A DNA stretch of 36,376 nt from Runella sp. CRIBMP (GTDB taxonomy: Bacteria; Bacteroidota; Bacteroidia; Cytophagales; Spirosomataceae), in contig NZ_JAAAKZ010000031.1 in assembly GCF_009905605.1 (NCBI RefSeq), positions 1 to 36,376 of the forward strand, read 5' to 3'. Numbering within the stretch: the stretch's first letter is position 1; each line of letters opens with the position of its first letter. A program made the position numbers and the translations under genes. The notes beneath the pieces were generated by a model. That model made no database searches and had not been told where the DNA came from. It saw nothing but the letters and a program-made list of their open reading frames with translations. This document shows positions 31,931 to 36,376 of this stretch, one piece after another.

Positions 31931-31997
31931 ATACCATATTTTTACAAAACGACCTGTAAAACATCTAAGAACACATACTTATATATAAAGGTACAAT

Positions 31998-32657
31998 ATG
32001 AAATATGTTTGCTATTACCGAGTATCTACCAAGGGGCAAGGTAAAAGTGGTTTGGGCTTAAACGACCAAATGGAAATTGTGCAACGATTCTTGCGTGAGG
32101 GTGATATAATTATAGAAGAATATACCGAAGTTGAATCAGGCCGCAAAAGTAACAGGCCAAAAATTCAGGAAGCGATAAGGGCTTGCCAAAAGCTTGGCGC
32201 AACATTGTTGATTGCTAAACTTGACCGCCTGAGCCGTAACGTGGCGTTTGTAATGACACTACGAGATTCAGGGGTGGATTTTGTCGCGTGTGATTTACCT
32301 GATGCCAATACACTTACGGTTGGCATTATGGTAACATTTGCACAGCATGAAGCGGAGCGTGGCTCGGAGCGTACCCGTGCAGCATTGGCACAAAAGAAAG
32401 CCCAAGGGTTCAAACTCGGTAAACCTGAGAACCTGAATAAAGCAGCTATTGATAAAGGGCGGACGATACGGATAGAGAACGCCAAAACCCATAAAGCAAA
32501 TGTTCAAGCCAGTCAGCTTGCCACATTGTATAGGAATATGGGCATGACTTACGCTAAAATTGCGGAAAATCTGAACCAATCGCATTATTTGACAAGACGG
32601 CAAAAGCTGTTTGATGGAAAAGCGGTGTATAGGTTACTGGAGAAAAGCTTAGCGTAA
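31998..32657 (+). CDS. Serine recombinase (resolvase/invertase family)
   Basis: 219 residues. The catalytic Ser10 is in YYRVSTKGQ. GATLLIAKLDRLSRNVAFVM and HEAERGSERTRAALA carry the active-site arginines and the dimer helix. A C-terminal helix-turn-helix-like part (GMTYAKIAENLNQSHYL) would bind the site. The size fits resolvases and invertases, not large serine integrases. On a plasmid this protein most likely resolves dimers, aiding stable inheritance with ParA and HigBA. Dyads directly upstream are the probable target. Confidence 0.9.
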   Translation: MKYVCYYRVSTKGQGKSGLGLNDQMEIVQRFLREGDIIIEEYTEVESGRKSNRPKIQEAIRACQKLGATLLIAKLDRLSRNVAFVMTLRDSGVDFVACDLPDANTLTVGIMVTFAQHEAERGSERTRAALAQKKAQGFKLGKPENLNKAAIDKGRTIRIENAKTHKANVQASQLATLYRNMGMTYAKIAENLNQSHYLTRRQKLFDGKAVYRLLEKSLA

Positions 32658-32659
32658 TT

Positions 32660-33979
32660 TTATAGTGTATTTTGATTAAAAATACGTGGGTATTTTTCAA
32701 AATCAAACTTATTACTGGTTTTAGATCTGATATAATTTCTCAATGTTTTATGATCTTCTATTGATTGGTTTCGATGATAAACTTGGTTATTATTACTGAT
32801 TTCACTACATAACTTATCCAATTGTGCAACTGTAAGGTGTTTCAAATTAGGCTCTAAAATAAATGCAAAAACCTTATCAGCGTCGTTATAATTTTTAGAT
32901 TTCGCATACCTCCAAATAACAAATTCACTTATTTCATTAATATGTCCTTTTGTTATTCCTATATTTATAAGGCGCTCATAAACTGTGATATCCACATCAA
33001 ATGGAGGGTTGCTTCTATTAAAATTTGTTAAAATTAATTCTTTAATTTCTTCTAAATGAGTTACAAAACTTTTACTTAGAAACCAAGCAACAGTCTTTGC
33101 GTTAATGTTATTCACAATTTGCTTGGAAACTAGCAAGTGTACATCTTCTCTGAAATATTGAAACAAGAACTCATTTTCTGAAAAGAATCTAATTAGCAAG
33201 CTTATCGTTTCTTTTGAATCAAAAACATTACTAAAATATTCCTGCTCATTTTGTATCCTTTGAATACAAGAAGATATATTTCTTTTATATAAAAAATATA
33301 AAAGCCGATAATTTATTAATCGGTTTTCAGAGCAACTAATATCATTAAGTCGATAAACAAATTTCCATAAATCTCTAAATATAGAAATTTCTATAGTCGA
33401 ATTTAAATTAGTTAAATATTTTGAGTTTACATATTTCTCAAGACTTGTATCGTCAATTAGCAAATCTTTTTTACTGGCAATATCTATTAAAATAGTAGAA
33501 AGTATTTTTTTTGACAAAATTGGCGGCTTGAGAAATAAAGATTCTAACATATTTCTAATATGCGCAGCAACAGTTTCCTTATTAGGCGTGTAAAGCTTAT
33601 CTTCTTTATCAATGACTGGATGAGCACATAAATGCCTGTCATTTTTTAATGCCTGAATATGTGCATAGTCTGCATTATCAAATAAGTTTGTCCTATTTTT
33701 TACTTTATCAATAATTTCCTTTTCCCATTCTGGATTATTTGGATTAATCCTTTGAAATTCCTTAGTTTCCTCCAATATACTTTGTGCTACGGGATCAGAG
33801 TATATTTCATTTAGTACTTCCAATTTAATAATAATGTCATTTATAACGACAGAGTATAAGGTTACAACAGCAGCCCTATAATTTTCATTAAAATATGAGC
33901 TTGCAACCTCTTTAAAGTATTCTTTAGTTTTTTTAGAGTTGATATTGGTACTTGCGTACTCAATACTAAAATCTTTCAT
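32660..33979 (-). CDS. HEPN-motif protein, putative defence ribonuclease
   Basis: 439 residues, mostly helical. The N-terminal 130 residues hold YFNENYRAAVVTLYSVVIND and ALKNDRHLCAHPVI, with Arg115 and His120 making the RxxxxH signature of HEPN ribonucleases found in toxins and phage defence proteins. The C-terminal 300 residues are helical and repeat-like with no known motif, and could sense a trigger. No partner antitoxin gene adjoins it. Its 3' end is two bases from the resolvase 3' end, so they converge. The HEPN call rests on this motif and its helical setting. Confidence 0.6.
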   Translation of the reverse strand: MKDFSIEYASTNINSKKTKEYFKEVASSYFNENYRAAVVTLYSVVINDIIIKLEVLNEIYSDPVAQSILEETKEFQRINPNNPEWEKEIIDKVKNRTNLFDNADYAHIQALKNDRHLCAHPVIDKEDKLYTPNKETVAAHIRNMLESLFLKPPILSKKILSTILIDIASKKDLLIDDTSLEKYVNSKYLTNLNSTIEISIFRDLWKFVYRLNDISCSENRLINYRLLYFLYKRNISSCIQRIQNEQEYFSNVFDSKETISLLIRFFSENEFLFQYFREDVHLLVSKQIVNNINAKTVAWFLSKSFVTHLEEIKELILTNFNRSNPPFDVDITVYERLINIGITKGHINEISEFVIWRYAKSKNYNDADKVFAFILEPNLKHLTVAQLDKLCSEISNNNQVYHRNQSIEDHKTLRNYIRSKTSNKFDFEKYPRIFNQNTL

Positions 33980-34086
33980 TATAGTTCAATTTATTATTGT
34001 GTAATATAATTTTATTAATCTAAAAGCAAAAGTTACAGCTATGCAATTGACTATTTTGGAACTAAATAGTGCAAATAATAAAATAT

Positions 34087-35130
34087 TTACGAGTTCAATC
34101 GTTTTTTGTCATTCTCAAACATAGTTGTAATATTTATCCAATCACTTTTCCCCTCAGTAGCCGCTTCAATTAATGCTTTTTCACTTGATCCTATTAATAA
34201 TTTATTTGCATGGGAACAATGACAAATATTATATTCTCTCACCCTATGTGGTGCCCATAAAACAGGAATTATTTTATCTGCTCCTTCATATAGATTATTA
34301 TCTTTTTTCCCTAAATGAATTAGAAGCCCATTTAAAGGGGAAAGTGGAAAAAAGAATCTATCTATTCCGTGATTTTCAAAGTTTTCAAAAACCAATGACC
34401 ATATATTATGTTTACTTAGAAAAATCCCAGGGTTATCTGATATAATAAATTGATGGTTTGAATTTGTCCTAATTATTTCCCATTTAGCATTCAGTAAATG
34501 ATTACCAAGATTTTTAAACTTGTCCATCAAACTACCTCTATCATCACCCATTTGAAAAGCTCCAGAGTGTAACGTTTTAAGTAACTCATGGGGATTATTC
34601 ATGTCGTACTCAAATTTCTTATAAAGCTCGTTTGCATGATTAAATAATTGAGTTTCTTGTGGTGAAACCTTTGCCATTATTTCGTCTATTAGTTCATATG
34701 CACTACTTCGGTTACTTTCCACAACATGTATACCTGTTTCATATGCCCCTCTAGTAAATGGATTCCTATACTTTATACTTATTAAAGCAAATATAAAAAT
34801 CTTTGTATCTTTCCACGATAATGTTTGAGAGTAAACACCTTTTTCGGTCAATTTCTTTAATATTTTTGGTAAATCATTTTCATAAGGAAAACCTTTATCT
34901 TCAACTATATTAGGATCATTACCAATACTATAAGCTATGAAACTTTCTTGTGGGTTAATTCGGTAAAAGTCTTTCTCTGAACACAAGTCTTTCCCTATAG
35001 AGGATTTCTGTGGCCTAAGATTAGGTTTACTTAAATCTATTTTCCATAGATATAAATCATTTTTGGTACCTATACCAAATTGTCTTAGGTAACCTTTAGG
35101 TACAAAATGGTGATTTTTTGTAGTTGACAC
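34087..35130 (-). CDS. DUF4238 family protein, putative defence gene
   Basis: 347 residues. The N-terminus TKNHHFVPKGYLRQF with LYLWKIDL is the hallmark of DUF4238, whose HHFVP motif suggests metal binding or a nuclease-like site. A middle segment FIFALISIKYRNPFTRGAYE and a later FIISDNPGIF are also common to the family. Members are frequent in defence islands, but I know of no proven mechanism. Same strand and similar AT-rich composition as the HEPN gene; the 107-base gap could hold a promoter. Confidence 0.75.
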   Translation of the reverse strand: MSTTKNHHFVPKGYLRQFGIGTKNDLYLWKIDLSKPNLRPQKSSIGKDLCSEKDFYRINPQESFIAYSIGNDPNIVEDKGFPYENDLPKILKKLTEKGVYSQTLSWKDTKIFIFALISIKYRNPFTRGAYETGIHVVESNRSSAYELIDEIMAKVSPQETQLFNHANELYKKFEYDMNNPHELLKTLHSGAFQMGDDRGSLMDKFKNLGNHLLNAKWEIIRTNSNHQFIISDNPGIFLSKHNIWSLVFENFENHGIDRFFFPLSPLNGLLIHLGKKDNNLYEGADKIIPVLWAPHRVREYNICHCSHANKLLIGSSEKALIEAATEGKSDWINITTMFENDKKRLNS

Positions 35131-35189
35131 GCCTATTTTAGAGTTTGTCAGATTTTCAATAAATTTACTTCATGAGAGCAATATACAAC

Positions 35190-35233
35190 AGGGGTTACAC
35201 TTATGTAACGGTCGTCCCTGAAACGTAACCCCT
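35190..35233 (-). terminator. Overlapping hairpins after the GIY-YIG-like gene
   Basis: AGGGGTTAC (35190-35198) pairs with GTAACCCCT (35225-35233). The same left arm can instead form GTTACA-CTTA-TGTAAC (35194-35209). Six bases after the stop codon of the minus-strand gene, this may be a terminator with two competing folds. There is no long U run. Confidence 0.45.
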
Positions 35234-35238
35234 ATTAT

Positions 35239-35640
35239 TTATAAATGCAAAACGCTGTTTAATAGTGCCATAGGTACATCGCCAGTATGGCTAATATTAA
35301 GAGTTTTTACAGATTTATGTAGTTTTTGAGGCATTTCACTTGGGTATGTTTTAATTAAGTAGTTTTCAATTTCATCAATTGTATATTCTCCGTTTGGATC
35401 AACCTGTGCGATATATAGTGATGCACCATGTTTAAGGCAACCTTCAATCCAATGACGATAACCTGAGTTGTAGCGCCCACTTGCTTTAAAACCGTCGATT
35501 TCACGCATGTGTCCGCCAAAAAAACTTTTATGAGCTTTACCCCAATAAAAGGGTTTTCCATCCCATTCATGCAGATAAATAATATTTGTATAATTACGGG
35601 CTTCCTCATAGGTTAGGCACTTTTTCCAAGTAAGAATCAT
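35239..35640 (-). CDS. Small GIY-YIG-like protein
   Basis: 133 residues. NIIYLHEWDGKPFYWGKA (19-36) has the spacing of GIY-YIG nucleases, with the two strands reading IYL and YWG. Arg62 (GYRHWIEGC) and a Glu in TIDEIENYLIKTYP (90-92) could be the remaining active-site residues, but the family's usual tyrosines are not all kept. It may be a small nuclease or a degenerate form. It lies 44 bases downstream of umuC on the same strand, with an AATAACGTTATT palindrome (35656-35667) between, so it could be transcribed with umuDC or from its own regulated promoter. Confidence 0.5.
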   Translation of the reverse strand: MILTWKKCLTYEEARNYTNIIYLHEWDGKPFYWGKAHKSFFGGHMREIDGFKASGRYNSGYRHWIEGCLKHGASLYIAQVDPNGEYTIDEIENYLIKTYPSEMPQKLHKSVKTLNISHTGDVPMALLNSVLHL

Positions 35641-35684
35641 AAAAAATACGTACTTAATAACGTTATTTTAATATTATAATAAAC

Positions 35685-36376
35685 TTATTCTATACTTATA
35701 ATATCGCTTAGTTTGGTTGTATAACAAGGGGTGAGTCTTTCTTGCTTGAGCTTCCACTTACGGCCAAAGCCTTGTTTGGCGACTCTTAATGTTTCTTTGC
35801 CATAGGAGTTGTTTACTTTATCCAAGGCTTTCATCAGGCGGTTATGCTTTGCCCAATCTGTTGTGTCAAAAAGTGACGGTTGAACATTAGCTTCTGGTAC
35901 GATTTCACTCACTATTACCCCTGCCTTTTTGAAGTGGTAGCCCTTATGGTATAATCTGGTTAGACCAATACAGGCAAATTTTATCAATTCAATATTGCTA
36001 CTTGTGGCCGTGGGTAGATGCAATGTTACAGATTTGGAATATTGCGGTAAATCTGGGCGGAAGTAATTTGTTTGCAAAAAAACAGTTATAACCCCTGCAC
36101 ATGATTTTTGCCTACGGAGCTTTGCACCACATCGAGCGGCAAAATTGGCAACGGCTTCTTCAATAGGTTCTATCCCTGTAAGAAGCTGCCCAAAACTACG
36201 TGAGGTACAAATATTTTGTTTTGGGCTTGGTGCGGTTTCCATCGGAATACAGGAAAAACCTTGCAACTCCTGCCAAGTTCTTACGCCTGTGATTGTCATT
36301 TTTTTTTGTACCCAATTTTTTGATAGTTGCGTGAAATCGTAGGCGGTTCTAACTCCAAGTAAATCAAGCATTAGTG
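35685..36376 (-). CDS. umuC: DNA polymerase V catalytic subunit UmuC, C-terminal part
   Basis: Continuation of the 1-648 piece across the circle join; the frame is the same through the 77-base overlap. It encodes the thumb and little-finger region: [12 protein letters not shown] on the join, TGIEPIEEAVANFAARCGAKLR, then VQPSLFDT, a QxxLF-type clamp-binding motif, and a basic tail (GFGRKWKLKQERLTP). Stop codon at 35685-35687. Together the two pieces make one intact gene. Confidence 0.95.
   Translation of the reverse strand, partial: LMLDLLGVRTAYDFTQLSKNWVQKKMTITGVRTWQELQGFSCIPMETAPSPKQNICTSRSFGQLLTGIEPIEEAVANFAARCGAKLRRQKSCAGVITVFLQTNYFRPDLPQYSKSVTLHLPTATSSNIELIKFACIGLTRLYHKGYHFKKAGVIVSEIVPEANVQPSLFDTTDWAKHNRLMKALDKVNNSYGKETLRVAKQGFGRKWKLKQERLTPCYTTKLSDIISIE
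36300..36376. repeat. Terminal direct repeat (circular-contig overlap), right copy
   Basis: Identical to 1-77. See the left copy for interpretation. Confidence 0.95.

Overview
This window is almost certainly one complete circular plasmid of about 36.3 kb, written out as a linear contig. The last 77 bases (36300-36376) repeat the first 77 exactly, and the umuC gene reads in frame across the join. The DNA is AT-rich. Gene content (RepA-type initiator, DUF2958 and DUF932 proteins, SSB, ParA plus small partner, HigBA, AbiE, UmuDC, a type IV prepilin-like protein, a lipoprotein nuclease) points to a Gram-negative host, most likely a proteobacterium. I cannot fix the lineage from sequence alone. 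There are no tRNA or rRNA genes, no transposase and no CRISPR array.

Layout. 0-1.1 kb (joined to 35.7-36.4 kb): umuDC error-prone polymerase operon, minus strand. 1.2-3.2 kb: first copy of a structured repeat, a prepilin-like gene followed by a broken second copy, and a DUF2958 gene with a long leader. 3.2-4.2 kb: non-coding DNA rich in inverted repeats, a possible oriT. 4.3-11.3 kb: mobilisation region, plus strand, with a membrane protein, a disordered protein, a coupling ATPase and a MobF relaxase-helicase. No type IV secretion channel genes are present, so the plasmid looks mobilisable rather than self-transmissible. 11.3-13.4 kb: two minus-strand nucleases, one with a PD-(D/E)XK-like motif and one secreted lipoprotein of the DRGH family. 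13.6-17 kb: DUF932 protein, SSB, a primase-like TOPRIM protein, a small partition partner and ParA. 17.3-17.6 kb: seven iterons with DnaA-box-like words, the likely replication origin. 17.7-20.5 kb: second and third copies of the structured repeat around an AbiEi/AbiEii toxin-antitoxin pair, then a small gene with the same kind of leader as DUF2958. 20.6-30.1 kb: a compact five-gene defence operon, minus strand, in transcription order hsdM-hsdS-gajA-gajB-hsdR: a complete Gabija-like pair nested inside a type I restriction-modification operon. 30.1-31.1 kb: repA, 23 bp upstream of hsdM on the same strand. 31.1-32.7 kb: HigBA and a divergent serine resolvase. 32.7-35.6 kb: HEPN-motif protein, DUF4238 protein and a GIY-YIG-like protein, a likely set of accessory defence genes.

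How it fits together. RepA presumably acts on the distant iterons; ParA and its partner segregate the plasmid; the resolvase, HigBA and AbiE stabilise it; the relaxase and coupling protein move it through another element's channel; SSB, DUF932, DUF2958 and UmuDC fit establishment in a new host. The RM/Gabija operon and the orphan nuclease-like genes make it a mobile defence plasmid.

The least explained features are non-coding: (i) a roughly 170-190-base element present three times in one orientation, with stems kept by base changes on both sides; (ii) a 163-165-base leader shared by two unrelated genes; (iii) a recurrent junction signature of a GAAAAGAAAAA word and a perfect ATTTAATTAAAT palindrome at module edges; and (iv) a family of AACGTT-centred palindromes.
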